A model generated the notes under the pieces. It did no database searches. It was not told where the DNA came from and saw only the letters and a list, made by a program, of their open reading frames with translations. 64,000 nt of DNA, from positions 22,620,501-22,684,500 of the forward strand of contig NC_016132.3 of the NCBI RefSeq assembly GCF_000005505.3. Reading direction: 5' to 3'. The DNA comes from Brachypodium distachyon. Lineage: Eukaryota > Streptophyta > Magnoliopsida > Poales > Poaceae. Position numbers and translations under genes: made by a program. Of this stretch, positions 1 to 11,001 are shown in pieces (the first letter of the stretch is position 1; each line of letters opens with the position of its first letter).

Positions 1-1449
1 AACATCCATTCCTCTTTGCTTATGTTTCATTCGCATAGGTAGATTGTCAGTTGCCACTCTCCATAGGAAATGTAAAATTTTATTTGGTAGTGGAAGGGAC
101 CACAGCTTCTTCCAATCGAATTCCCTTTGAGAGCTATTCATGTATGAGCTTGCTGGGAGACCTTCAAGTGATTCTTGGGTTTCAAAATCTCTAGCAATTT
201 GATATGCAGACTTAACTGAGAATAAGCCCTTCTTGTCAAAGTGCCAGGCGGAGAAGTCCTCAACTTGATCATGAATTGGAATCTGCAAAATAACGTGTAC
301 ATCTTCTTGAACCAAAGATTGATTTAAGAGTTGCACATCCCAGCTGCTGGTTGTAGGATCTATAAGCTATTCGACCCAAGTGATTAAATTTCTCCCTTGT
401 CTCGATATGACACGCCTTGATAGTCCGCTTGGGATCCAAGGATCTCTCCATATATTAATGTGTCTTCCATTTCCCACTCTCCAAATTATCCCCTTGTTCA
501 AAAAGTTCACACCCTTCAGTATACTTCTCCACTCATAGGACATACCTCTAGTGGGTTTAGCTTCCAAGATGTTTCCTTGTGGATAATATTTTGCTGCAAA
601 CACTCGGGCATATAGAGCATGGGGATTCTGAAAAAGTCTCCAAGCTTGTCTTGCCAGCATTCCTATATTGAATGAGTGGAGGTTTCTGAACCCCAAACCA
701 CCATCTCGCTTTGGTAATGTCATCTTCTCCCAGCTTATCCAGTGTATTTTATTGTCTTGATCTATCTGACTCCATCAGTACCTGCAAATCATTGAGCTCA
801 GCTGATCGCAAAAGGTCTTGGTGAGGTCGAAACACGCCATGGCATAAACTGAAGTTGCCTGAGCTACAGCTTTGATTAAGATTTCCTTCCTTGCCTTAGA
901 TAATATTTTTTTCTTTCCAACCTTGGATTCTTCTCCAAATTCTTTCCTTCAGATATGCAAAGGTTTTTATTTTTTATTTACCAATATATACTGGAAGCCC
1001 AAGATATTTTTCTCAATGTCCTTCCTTGTTGATGTTTAGGAAAGATTTTACTATGTCTTTGTTCCGTTGAATAGTGTTCTTGCTGAAAAGGACAGATGAC
1101 ATCAAGGATACATTGGATCTCCTTTGCGCTCCTCTCCTCGGCTTCAATAGCTAACAAAGAATCATCAGCAAACAATAAATGGTTGATACTAGGTGCATTA
1201 TTCCAGATTTTAATACCTTTCAGCCTCCTTTTTCCAGAAGAGAGCAATACCTCCACTTTTACCATTACAGTTTCGAACCACCATTCCTGTCATTCCTAAC
1301 TTCCACCTAAATTTACAAATATTAGCCTCCACCATTTTGGTCTCCGACAAAAATAAAACATTTGGGTCCTCCCGCTTCTGGAGATCCAGAAGCCCTCGAT
1401 CTGCCAGGCCATTTCCCAATCCCCGGCAGTTCCAAGCCACTAGCCTCAT
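1..1449 (-). pseudogene. LINE ORF2 remnant (endonuclease start joined to late RT, zf-RVT)
   Basis: ORF2 begins at 1449 with MRLVAWNCRGLGN, the usual start of the plant L1 apurinic endonuclease, and keeps the LSETKM strand. At about 1225 it jumps to the end of RT: NNAPSINHLLFADDSLL holds the FADD catalytic motif (about 1180-1130). The intervening endonuclease catalytic residues and early RT motifs are gone. Further on the frame 723-367 reads MTLPKRDGGLGFRNLHSFN, the conserved post-RT segment, and 78-1 reads LWRVATDNLPMRMKHKQRG, the zf-RVT domain. Several frameshifts are present. It cannot encode a working enzyme. Confidence 0.88.
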
Positions 1450-1570
1450 TGGGGCCCGCCAAGCTATCCCTGCAGCCCAGCGTTCTCATGAGGTGATTTG
1501 GGGGAGGCTTGTTTGGTAAAAGCCATGTCGTTTGCCTCTGTTTCTTTGTCTATTTCCATTTTGGACTTCT

Positions 1571-3017
1571 TCACAAATTCAAAGTCCCCATCAATTTCCA
1601 TGTCACTAGCCCCTCTTTTCTGTCCTGACAGGTTACCAACAGATTTTGCTCTTTCCACTTTGTTTCTTGCGAACCTCTTGAAAGTGCCATGTTTGCCATT
1701 TTTAGAAGCTTTCTTAGCAACATCTTGACTCTTTTTTTTAGTCTCCTTAGCTTTCTTGTTGCTTGACAAATTAGTTGCGTTCGCTTCCCCACCTTCTTCA
1801 TGTTTTTCAGTTGTTCAGATGTCATTCTAGTTTGTGTTGGTGGTGTCTTTGTCTCTAGATTATTATCTTCTCTAACATTCTGCTCCGTTGTCACCTTTGG
1901 GTCTAGCGACATAGGTGTTGATTTGGAGGTATCTTCTTCCACAGGTTTGGGTTGAGGCTCTGACAAACTATTCCTTACGTTTCCACCATTTTCCTCGCTA
2001 CTAATCAGCTTCCTGCCATCTGCATTTAGTTTTTCTTCTCTGCAAGCAGACGTCGTGCCTTCATTTTCAGAAGAGGTTTTTCTCCAGGAACCAGCATCAC
2101 TTCCTTTACTTCCCCCAGTAATACTCCTTCCAACGTCCCATCTTTCTTGTGACCCTCTGCCTCTATCTTCTTCACTTGAAGATTTTCTCCACACATCTGC
2201 TCTTAACGGCGGGCCAAACTCTTGCTTAGTTCCTAGCTTTTCTTTATTTGGACATGCTTTATGGCTGTGTCCAATCATCCCACAAATGTAACAAAAATCT
2301 AGGAGATGCACATATTTAAAAACCAGAGGCCGTCCTTTTTTTTCATTTTCTCCTTCCTCCCCTATAATATTGTGTTGGTCAGCCTCTACATGCTCTTCCT
2401 CATCTTCCTTCACAAGGATAGTGAGTCCCCTCATTAGTGGTTTTTTTATATCCATCCTTACTTTAACTCTCATGTATTCTCCCATAGCCATTTCACAATC
2501 ATCAACATCTCCATCTAAAACTTCCCCAATTTCCTTTCATACGTCCTCAGTTGATTCCGTATTCATATCCCCCCATAAGAATGCCATACACCCTTACCCA
2601 GATTAGTATGAGCCTAAATTCATATCCGTCTAAGGTTTTGGCAGGATTGAAATTCACTAAAACCAACAAACACTTATTGAGCATCCATGGCCCATCATTG
2701 AGAGATCTCCTCTTTCCTGCTACTTCACGAAAGGTAAAACGGAACCTGTTCATACCTAGCTCCTTGCAATCGATTCCCTTGAAAGGGCACCAGATCCTGT
2801 CGAGGGTGTTTATCAAAGCATCCACCCTCCTGGGCTTGTCAGACTTCAGCTTTCCAACGTCTTGGAGCTTTCCAAATTCTAGTTGGCTTGGATTCCTTCT
2901 CCCTAGCTTCGCTTCTTTCTTCTCTGCGTCTGAGAGACGCATAGAAACTAGTTTCTTCTCAACACCCTCCATTGTACCAGACCACCTCCGGAGCTGACCC
3001 CGCAGGGCGCCGCCCAC
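1571..3017 (-). pseudogene. LINE ORF1, gag-like RNA-binding protein, frameshifted
   Basis: Two minus-strand frames together make up the ORF1 protein that packages LINE RNA. The upstream part (3017 to about 2550) resembles the DUF4283 domain: it has the stretch around RFTFREVAGKRRSLNDGPW followed by KCLLVLVNFNP. The downstream part (2491-1571) carries a CCHC zinc knuckle at about 2293-2252, spaced C-x2-C-x4-H-x4-C (CYICGMIGHSHKAC), then a long charged, Lys/Glu-rich tail. The frame changes near 2550-2490, so no single intact ORF remains. The first Met could be at 3017 or, more likely, at the MEGVEKK Met 15 codons further in. The class is secure; the family is not identified. Confidence 0.82.
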
Positions 3018-3086
3018 AACGCCCGGGCGTCACCCTATTGGCACCTCTCTCCTTCTCCTGCCTCCTTGCTAGGGTTTGGTGCTTTA

Positions 3087-5440
3087 GGGCATCTCCAGCC
3101 ACGCGACCCAAACGAACGACTATTTGTGGTCGTTTGGGTCGCGGGACGTACAGAATCCGGCCTCTAGTCCGTTTAGGTCGGGCGGTGCGGCCAGCGGGAC
3201 GACCCATTTTGGTCCGGCAAACACATGAACTCCAAAATAGTGCCCATTTCAGATACAAACATAAAGTAAACAAAATTCAAACAAATGTGCCGAATTATTA
3301 CAAATCATACAATACAAATAGTACAATTAAACAAATATTGTTTCAAATATAGTTGAAACACTCAAATAAATAGGAAAAATCCCTATTGATTTCCTACATG
3401 TTGCCACATATGCTCAACCAAATCATTCTGGAGTTGGTTGTGGGCTGCCCGGTCTCGAATTTCATGATGCGTGTGGAGGAACTGCTCGAATGAAGTCAGT
3501 CCATGTTGGGGCTCAACCAAATCCCCACGGAAATCCCACTCCTTATCAAAGATGGAATCATCTCGCTCGTCCTCAACAATCATGTTATGCATGATCACGC
3601 AAGCAGTCATCACATTGGCCATGATCTCCACATCCCATGTTCTTGCAGGATGTCGAACAATGGCCCAACGAGCTTGCAGCACCCCAAATGCCCCTCCACA
3701 TCCTTCCTAGCACTCTCTTGCTCTTTGGCAAACCTGCACCTCTTCTCTCCTTGAGGCCTGCGGATGGTCTTCACAAATGTCGACCACTCAGGATAAATGT
3801 CGTCGGCCAGGTAGTACCCCTTGTTGTACTGGTGCCATTGATCTCATAGTTGACCACCGGAGCTTGGCCTTCGGCAAGCTTAGAAAACACCGGGAAACGT
3901 TGAAGCACGTTGATGTCATTGTGAGAGCCCACCATCCCGAAGAAAGAGTGCCAAATCCAAAGATCCTGAAATGCAACCGCCTCTAGATCACGGTGCACCC
4001 ACCGGCATGTCCTTTGTATGCACCCTGCCAGCCGAATGGACAGTTCTTCCACTCCCAATGCATACAATCGATGCTTTCAAGCATCCCTGGGAACCCCCGG
4101 GACTCATTGATAGACAACAAGCGGGCTGTGTCCGTGGCTGTCGGTGCTCTTAGGTATTCAGAGCCAAAAACTTGAACCATCGCGGTGCAGAATCTATACA
4201 TTGATTCAAGGCAGGTGGTCTCGCTCATTCGCAAATACTCATCGAAACTGTCGCTGGCAACCCCATATATGACAGCATCTGAATTGCCACCGTGCATTTC
4301 TGATAACTGGAAAACCCAATCCTACCGCAGGCATCCGGCTTGCAAATGAAGTAAACGTCGTATCCGGCCACGCCTTGCATGATACGCTTGAACAGCGGCC
4401 GCCCCATCCGGTACTGGCATCGGAACAGGTGGGCAGGAAACACAGGATTTGTGCGATGAAAGTAATCATTGAAAAGAAGAAGATGGCCGGCTTGTTTGTT
4501 GCGGGCCAACGCGTAAGCACGGCCCCTAATCGACCCCCGACGAATTGGACGCCGGATCTGATTATGCTGACGGCACCAGAGAGCAGCACTCACCAGCAAC
4601 TCGGTGTCACCGTCGGAGTCCTTGCCGTCGCTGTCCATGAAGTGCTTGAAGAAGAACTCGGAGTCGTTTTCGGCCATGGCGTAGCGGCGGCCGGCGGTGG
4701 CGACTGCTATCCCCGTTGCCCGCCGAAGGGCGGCGAGAAGAGATGGTTGTGGAGGAGAAATCGGGCGGCGGCAACAGCAACAACGAGGGCGGTGGCGACG
4801 GGGTCGAGAGCAGGGGTCTGGGGATGGAAATGGGGATGGGGCGTGGGAATGTGCTCTGTGGCTGACGGGCAGGCCACTATGACGCTAGGGCGGAAGAGAC
4901 GACGCTCCGTCCGCGGTCCGGGTCAACGCAAACCCGGACCAAATTAGGGACGAAAATGGGTCAATCAGGACGAAAATGCGGATGCCAGTCCAAATGCGTC
5001 GCCCCGCAGGACCACGCTTCTGGTCCGTTTCCGGCAAATGGACCGCGCCGGCCCAAATGGGTCGCCCCGCTGGAGGTGACCTTACGATCGTGAGCCCTAG
5101 CTGCACACGAAAGTCTGCGAAATGGATGGGGAATGGAAATAAAATGGATGGGAATGGAAAAGGATGGTGGATTTGAGCGAGATTCAGTAGGAGATTCGTG
5201 GATTCGGGAGAAGGTGGACGTTGCGCGTGGGGGGAAAAAGGTGGGCCTGGGCCGGACAAGAGGACACCGGACACCCCAAACCACTCCCAAATTTGAGGGA
5301 GCTTTGGGGGTGTGGCCGGACAAACAGGATGAAATGTCTGTTTGGGGTAGCCCATTGGAAGGTGTTTTTCTGACCAAGATGTCCGTTTGGGCTAAAGTGG
5401 ACATTTGAAATAGCTTTGGAGAATTCCATTGGAGATGCTC
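3087..5440 (-). mobile_element. PIF/Harbinger DNA transposon, near full length
   Basis: The ends are inverted: GGGCATCTCC at 3087 and GGAGATGCTC ending at 5440 (9 of 10 paired). TTA precedes the left end, the favoured Harbinger target, but the right flank reads AGC, so the duplication is not preserved. A diverged transposase gene lies on the minus strand. About 40 bp inside the left end a GC-rich palindromic segment (around 3105-3150) repeats the phrase for CGTTTGGGTCGCG on both strands. The element lies directly 5' of the LINE. Confidence 0.85.
3383..4677 (-). pseudogene. PIF/Harbinger transposase (DDE_Tnp_4, HARBI1/ALP1-like), frameshifted
   Basis: Four overlapping minus-strand frames (4677-4225, 4297-3983, 4067-3771, 3682-3383) make up a plant Harbinger nuclease. 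The catalytic acidic residues can be placed: first Asp in ESIDCMHWEWKNCPFGW (about 4090), second Asp in GSHNDINVLQRFP (about 3920), and Glu in the segment before GVLQARWAIVRHP (about 3690). The C-terminus ends NQLQNDLVEHMWQHVGNQ. Start chosen at MAENDSEFFFKHFMD (4677). At least three frameshifts stop translation of an intact protein. Harbinger elements normally also encode a Myb-like partner; I do not see one here. A closely related but more decayed copy lies at 23967-25264. Confidence 0.88.
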
Positions 5441-5525
5441 AGCCACGCCTAAGCTCGCGACTAGCGTGGTGGTAATACAAAACACGCGTATATTTTTCTA
5501 GATAACTCCAGCTAGGATTAGCTGC
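5441..5525 (+). repeat. Direct repeat, copy A, left of the Bowman-Birk gene
   Basis: This about 85-bp segment starts right at the Harbinger border. It shares CTCGCGACT, AACACGCGTAT and AGCTAGGAT, in the same order and spacing, with 6812-6900 on the far side of the inhibitor gene. Small indels separate the copies. Confidence 0.75.
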
Positions 5526-5916
5526 ACACACAAAAAAAACTCCAGCAGGTTGATTGGTATCGAAAAGAGACTCCTCATTGATCACATCAACTTAATTATT
5601 TTAACCGTTGGATTTAATACCTAAAAAGTAATTCATGGCTTAGTGCAAGTGCATAGGGCAGTTTAGTTAAATCAGAATTAACCGGCAAGTGCCTTATTAA
5701 TTGCGCACATAGGAGTTGACAGTTGTGCGCCATACATTTTCAACATCACGGAGGCTACGACACGCAACATGCACCGACCAGCCGATCGGCATCGATTTTT
5801 ATTTGTGGAAGAAAATTAGAACGACAATAACAAAGACGATGAGAATGATGATGACACTGCACATATTCGTTGGTGTGCATCTCGTTTGGTCACCTCATCT
5901 GAGCTCGGTCGATCGA

Positions 5917-6348
5917 TCAGTGGTGCTTGCAGGGCTTGCGACCGCATGTGCCGTCGACGGTGATTGCATCGGCGCACCGGAACGTCTTGACAGGCTTCTC
6001 CTGCACCACGCGGCACTTCACGCAGTGAGGGTGGCACCTGGCCATGTTGTCATCGCAGACCTGGACCCCCGAGAAGGACGTACAGTTGTCGCAGCACTTC
6101 GGCCAATACCCCACGGCTGCAATCATATCAGTTAATTTAATCAAATCATTGACTTCCAAGACCGTACATAATTAATTCATGTTGCTAATTGCATCAGCTA
6201 GCTAATCACTCAATCGAATAGTCTGTTCTGGAACAGATAGAATGCCAATAAGCATCAGCGTCGTATACTTACCATTCACCTCTGCAAGGATTCCCATGAC
6301 CAGGACGGCCTGCAGAACTAGGATCGCAGTGAGCGTGCTGCTCTTCAT
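5917..6348 (-). CDS. Bowman-Birk-type serine protease inhibitor-like secreted protein
   Basis: Two exons on the minus strand: 6348-6273 and 6116-5917, intron with GT at 6272 and AG at 6117 (phase 1), giving 91 residues. Residues 1-25 form a signal peptide (MKSSTLTAILVLQAVLVMG, then ILAEVN), so the product is secreted. The mature part has ten cysteines in the single-headed monocot Bowman-Birk pattern, starting KCCDNC and ending GTCGRKPC. Grass members of this family (WIP1, RBBI) inhibit trypsin or chymotrypsin and respond to wounding. Neither loop shows the canonical Thr-P1-Ser-x-Pro-Pro inhibitory sequence: the first reads TSFSGVQVC and the second RVVQEKPVKTFRC. Inhibitory activity is therefore uncertain. 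The Met at 6348 is chosen over an upstream in-frame Met at 6462 because the signal peptide follows directly and a TATA box lies 130 bp upstream of it. Confidence 0.93.
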
Positions 6349-6476
6349 CGTTGCTTCTAAGCTCAACCACCTTTTCGGAAAAGAAAAAAAGTTGCTTCTA
6401 AGCTTTCCGCGCGAAGGACCTATACTTGTAGAATGCTTTAAGCTGTAGTTGCTGCCGGCCAAAGTTGCAAGGAACT

Positions 6477-6486
6477 CTTTATATAG
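6477..6486 (-). promoter_or_regulatory. TATA box of the Bowman-Birk gene
   Basis: The minus strand reads CTATATAAAG, a canonical TATA box about 130 bp upstream of the Met at 6348. It implies transcription from about 6450 and a leader of about 100 nt. Confidence 0.75.
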
Positions 6487-6811
6487 ATGTCCATAAGTCC
6501 ATTTGGTGACATGGCAATATGCTTGAGATCAATAAACGTTTTGGGGTGGGGTGGGGTCGGCAGGAGATGAACTTGTTTTTTACTCTTATAATGTTGGATC
6601 CGGACTTGGTTTTTTGTTTTCTCCAAAGGTGACTTGGACATGTTAGCCGTGCCAGCATCTCCTTCCCCATCGTCAGATGAACCTACTACTTGTGGTATTG
6701 GAGTACATGACTACCTTATTTTGTGGGGATAGAGTTGTTTGACTCTCAGAGATTGTGACATGACCGCCGCCGCGAGCTTCGACCGTGGTTTCAACCATCA
6801 CGGCGTGTCTG

Positions 6812-6900
6812 CGTCCTAAACCACGCTAAGATCTCGCGACTCGTGTAGTGGCAAACACGCGTATAATTTTTTAAGACAACTATAGAGCTAGGATGATCTT
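6812..6900 (+). repeat. Direct repeat, copy B, right of the Bowman-Birk gene
   Basis: This is the second copy of the segment at 5441-5525, in the same orientation and about 1.37 kb away. The pair brackets the inhibitor gene and its promoter. Confidence 0.75.
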
Positions 6901-7116
6901 CCTCCCTGCAAGTCTGCATCACAGGGTGCACACATTTAAACTTTATATCCCACCGAGGCACAAATTGATCGTTCATCATAAATCAGGGCCGCTAGGGAAA
7001 CAACGGGCCTCTCGTTTGTCCCGCTACCTGTTTGCTAACAAAAGGCCCACAATATTTTTGTGGCTAGCCCATTTATCCCACGTGAGCTTAACTAGGAGAA
7101 AAAAGGGCTCCCTCCA

Positions 7117-7313
7117 TAAAATTTAGTGGGGCTGCCGGCCGGTTAGGCCATCTGCAATAAGCAGTTACGTGAGTCATTACGTAGAAGAGAGAGAATACAC
7201 CATTCCATACGGAGTATCGATCACTCCAATAAATGATTTCTTAGGCTCAGTATTCCGTGATGCCCTTGCATTGTTTGTGATGATATATAATTTAGTGGGG
7301 CTGCCGGCCCGTT
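7117..7313 (+). repeat. Partial duplicate of the left part of the adjacent MITE
   Basis: AATTTAGTGGGGCTGCCGG near 7120 recurs near 7288. The following about 165 bp (TTACGTAGAAGAGAGA, GTATCGATCACTCCAATA, GTGATGCCCTTGCATTG) repeat in order with about 10% difference, so the unit is a tandem duplication of period about 168 bp. The first copy stops before the right half of the MITE. Confidence 0.85.
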
Positions 7314-7314
7314 A

Positions 7315-7759
7315 GGGCATCCGCAATAAGCTGTTACGTACTTACGTAGGTTGTTACGTAGAAGAGAGAAAACACACTATTTCATGCGAAGTATCGATCA
7401 CTCCAATATACAATTTCTTAGGCTCAGTTCTCCGTGATGCCCTTGCATTGTTTGTGATAATCTAAAATGGAGTTTAACTCTGTGGCCTTGCTCTATCTGA
7501 CAAAAGAGTGGCTGAGAGAAGATGTGAGGTGGAGGAGAGAAAAAAGGACAGCACAATTGATCCCATTCATTTTGGTGGGTCCCGCATCAACGAATGAGCA
7601 AGTTTTCTTCAGCCTACCTTTTTCTTGGTTCCCGAGCTGACGGCGTCTCTTCTGCAACATACGGTTTCTTCCCTTCTCGTGTGCTTTTGCTTGCCACGTC
7701 ATACTTTTGCTGATGTGTACTTGCATAGTAACGGTTAAGTTTTGTTCCTGGAGATGCCC
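7315..7759. mobile_element. Harbinger-type (Tourist-like) MITE with TTA duplication
   Basis: GGGCATCCGC at the left end and GGAGATGCCC at the right end form the inverted termini. TTA at 7312-7314 and TTA at 7760-7762 are the expected 3-bp target duplication. The 445-bp interior has no coding potential. The termini match those of the autonomous-type element at 3087-5440. Confidence 0.82.
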
Positions 7760-7829
7760 TTAGACGGCGGGTCGTGCCGGCATGTGCGGAAAAAAATAGC
7801 CAGAGTATACCCAGCATCGATGGATGTCG

Positions 7830-8707
7830 GGCCCTGTTTTGGCATGATAGCTGGCTCCATGGGAGGCGTCGATGGATGTCACACCGTTGATTTTTGAGAT
7901 CTCTCGCCGGAAGAACCGTTTGGTGAAGGATGCGATGCTTGAATTTCGATAGGTGCGATGCGGGAGTTTGTGAACCTTTTTGGCATGATTTGCGATGTTC
8001 GCTTAGTTCCCGACACCCCTGATCTTACGCGGCGGCCTCGGCGTACATGGCCCAATTCCAGGACATGATTAGGCAGCCGTTCGGGGAAATCTTTTTGGAA
8101 GTGCTGGGCACCGGAAAAATGCAAGTTTTTCGGTTGGTTGCTGATTCAAAATAGGATTCTGACGGCTAATCTGCTCGAGAAGAAGGGCATCCCTGCGATC
8201 CTATTTGCTCCTTATGCTCAAGATCGCCGGAGTGTGCACACCACTTGCTAATCCAGTGCGACGTCGTCAGGAAGATCTGGGCTGGGGTTGCTGCCTGGTC
8301 GGGCTGCACTCTGTTTTCGTCGGCTACTTGGACCCCTTCGACCAGTGTTTGGCAGTGGTGGCTGGACAGATGGGAGGTGTCTCGCTCGTCGCTCTGCAAG
8401 CTGGCTTGTCGCGGCGCCTCCTCCCTCTTCTTGCTCTCGTTGTGGTCCGCTTGGAAGGAGAGAAATGCTAGAGTTTTCCAGAGAAAGTTCTCCCCGCCTG
8501 GCGATGTGAGGCGGTGTGGTGGTGCAGGGCCGGGAACATTGGGTTAGGGAAGCTCCTGTCCGGTGTTGATGATGTTCCTTGATTTTTTTTCTTTCAGAAT
8601 TATATGCCTTAGGGCAGTCTCCTCCCCCGTAACTTCCCTTTTCTTTTTGCACTCTTTTGTATTCTGGCAATATAATGGCACGCTGTGTCATTTCGTCAAA
8701 AAAAAAA
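7830..8707 (+). mobile_element. 5'-truncated LINE (zf-RVT and tail)
   Basis: The plus strand from about 8095 reads CWAPEKCKFFGWLLIQNRIL and on to HHLLIQCDVVRKIW, the plant LINE zf-RVT domain. It ends in the WSAWKERNARVFQ motif near 8450-8480. Stops and frame changes are present. It ends in about ten A residues (8698-8707). CCAGCATCGATGGATGTCG at 7811-7829 and a 15/19 matching copy at 8708-8726 look like an aged target-site duplication, which sets the boundaries. Confidence 0.78.
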
Positions 8708-8726
8708 CCAGCACCGATGACTATCG

Positions 8727-9687
8727 AGACTCAAATGACATGATACCCAATTGCACAATTGCACGGAACATCATTCTAGTCAGTGCTCAAAGTGAGGACC
8801 ACCAGTTGCGCTGCGCAGGATGCTTTGACAAATCACGTATACGCACACGGCCATTTTATCCATTTTAGTACCGCGCGCGTGTGCGCAGAGATTAAGTTAG
8901 CATGGCCGTCGTCAATGGATCGTGTAGCTTCCCGAGCTTATATGTTACTGTGTGTACCGTATAAATATAACCCTCCGGACAACAAACAGCCGTTTATGAT
9001 AATCACATTTTTAGGTTTTTAGCCTCTTGCAGAATATGTTAGATTTAACAGATCATGGCCAACTTGCCGTCTTCCTCCATCGTGTGGCGATCGCTTGTGT
9101 GCAGTTCCCTTTCAGCCCAAACAACAACTAAACCCGGAAACGCACGAAAGCGATTTGCACAATGCGAGCGTGCGATGGCAAGAGATAACACGTACGTATA
9201 TTCTCGCCTTAATTAATTTGACGACATAATTACGTGCGCGACGCGGCTAGGAAAAGAAGATTTGGACGCATGCAACATGCGGCAATGCCTATTTGGCTAG
9301 TACCGTAGTACGTCGATCGGTAGAGTTAGCTAGAGCCCCTTCATGCATGGCAATATCCAACTCAAATTAACTAGCTTCATCTGTATCCACAAAACAAAAT
9401 ATTGAGAGTAATATATATGCTTTTCTGACCAGGATCAACCGTATGAATCAGGGTGCATTTATGTATCCTTTGCTTATGTAGTCCACCAGGATAACTCAAC
9501 CTTGTTCGTTGCCATAAAGGGGAGGGAACTGGTGAATTAGCTTTGGAAAGAAATGGATTCAGTCAAGGGCCTATGTGGCTTCATTCAGGCTTTGTTTTCC
9601 ACTGATTCATGCATGCTCGCATGTACCAGCAAGAGCAGCTAGTGGAGGAGCTTGACAGGAATGTCTGCTGCAACGAAATAGCTCGTA
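8727..9687. other. Intergenic, no gene recognised
   Basis: No conserved reading frame is visible. A TATA-like GTATAAATATA occurs near 8959, but no coding sequence follows it. Short palindromic ACGTACGT and CGATCG motifs are scattered through the segment. Confidence 0.5.
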
Positions 9688-9769
9688 CTCCTTCCGTTTC
9701 ATATTAATTGTCGTTAATTTAATATAAAGTTGTACTAAATCAGCGACAATTAATATGGAACGGAGGGAA
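9688..9769. mobile_element. Stowaway MITE
   Basis: CTCCTTCCGTTTCATATTAA opens the element, and its inverted copy TTAATATGGAACGGAGGGAA closes it. TA flanks both sides (9686-9687, 9770-9771). The 82-bp unit folds almost completely on itself. Confidence 0.9.
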
Positions 9770-9889
9770 TATATTTTTTCTAAAAATGAGGAAAAACTTC
9801 TGATCTCTGCATCGATCAATGCACGCAAACTTTATATTATTAAAGTCTCAAACATTGTGCACGGTAACAAATAAGTTTGCATCTCATAA

Positions 9890-10500
9890 GTCAATAAGCT
9901 GGAAAATATTACGCCCTTCCAAGCCTATTGCTGGCGCGTCACGCCCAAACCTGTTGAAGAAGCCTATTGCCGGCGCGTCACCCAAACCGGTTGAAGAATT
10001 CTAAGCCTATTGCCGGCGCGTCACCCAAACTGGTTGAAGAATTCTCATGCGATCGTATCCAATCAGTTGCACCCAATGACCCAAACTCCAAAAAATCCCT
10101 TCCATCCGTCTGATGCAGTAGGGAGACCAAGTACGAATCTAATGCACCACCGCTCTGAGAATAACCTGCCAAAAATAGAAAACTTTTTCTTGTTAAAAAA
10201 AACAAATCGTTCCTGCAATGCCAAATTGCGAAACAAATCACACCAGCACCCACAAGGATAAGCGATTGGGGAGATTTTCCCATCCCTAAGCCATTGAACA
10301 AACAAATTGGTTATAGAACTAACAGGTACTAGGAGATTGAAAGTCACAAAATCGACTCTCCATACTAAGCTTTCCATGTGACAATCTAAGAAGAAATGCT
10401 GGATAGATTCATTATGCTCAAAGAAAACATATTTCTTACAACTATTTCAATTTCATTTAGCCAAATTATCATTTGTGAGCACCGCGCATCGGCAAAGATA
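9890..10500 (-). mobile_element. LINE 3' fragment (zf-RVT tail), minus strand
   Basis: The minus-strand frame from 10377 reads MESLVWRVDFVTFNLLVP and then WCDLFRNLALQERFVFFNKK; an overlapping frame reads AGVICFAIWHCRNDLFF. Both are typical of the segment after zf-RVT in plant LINEs. The frames are broken. The 3' end has been expanded into a 43-bp tandem repeat (9921-10045). Confidence 0.75.
9921..10045. repeat. 43-bp tandem repeat, three copies
   Basis: Copies at 9921-9959 (39 bp, truncated), 9960-10002 and 10003-10045. Each starts AAGCCTATTGC and carries GGCGCGTCAC, then GGTTGAAGAATTCT or a near variant. The last two copies differ by one base. Confidence 0.93.
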
Positions 10501-10530
10501 CTAGGGCAAAAAATATTTTAAGAGGAACTT

Positions 10531-10900
10531 TAACAGCCCGTTTGGCTCACATCCTTTCATTTCATTTCGTAGAAATGATATTAAATCCAATTTTTGATAG
10601 GATTTCATTTGGTTGAATTTGAATTCCGGGTTCAAAAAGCAAGTTTCACTACACGACGTCCCAGTTTTGGAGACAGACAAACTGCCGGGAAAAGTCACTT
10701 TTGCTGGCAGATTGCCTGCCAGGATCTACCACTTGGGTTTGTAGAGTGAGAGGCAATTCCAAAAAAATGATGGCTTTTAGAGAGAAATTGGTGTTAGTTA
10801 TAATGTGATTCCATGGTATGTGAAATTGAATTCATATGACCAAAATAGAATTCAAAATGAATTACAGAATTCTAGGCCCAAATGATGATCGCCAAACAGG
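10531..10900 (+). mobile_element. MITE-like element, copy 1 (CCCGTTTGGC ends)
   Basis: It begins CCCGTTTGGCTCACATCC and ends GATCGCCAAACAGG. The interior is rich in GAATTC/AATTT phrases. A relative in opposite orientation lies at 13066-13375. Copy 1 has about 75 extra bases (around 10650-10725) that copy 2 lacks, including the hairpin CTGGCAGATTGCCTGCCAG. Confidence 0.72.
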
Positions 10901-11001
10901 TGTACGTAAGCAGTTTTCGAATGACTTTGCGATGAAAATTGCTGCTTTTCAATTTTTTGTTTTGGCATGCCACGTTAACAAGTCGAGGAGACACCAAGCT
11001 A

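Larger units (their letters stand above)
1..3086 (-). mobile_element. LINE (L1-type non-LTR retrotransposon) with internal deletion
   Basis: Read on the minus strand, the order is gag-like ORF1 (about 3017-1571), start of the endonuclease (1449 to about 1225), late RT (about 1220-960), the RT-distal domain (about 960-370) and a zinc-binding zf-RVT domain that runs off the window at base 1. This is the plant L1 order, but most of the endonuclease and the front half of RT are missing. The 5' end abuts the Harbinger element at 3087. No target-site duplication can be seen because the 3' end lies outside the window. Confidence 0.9.
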
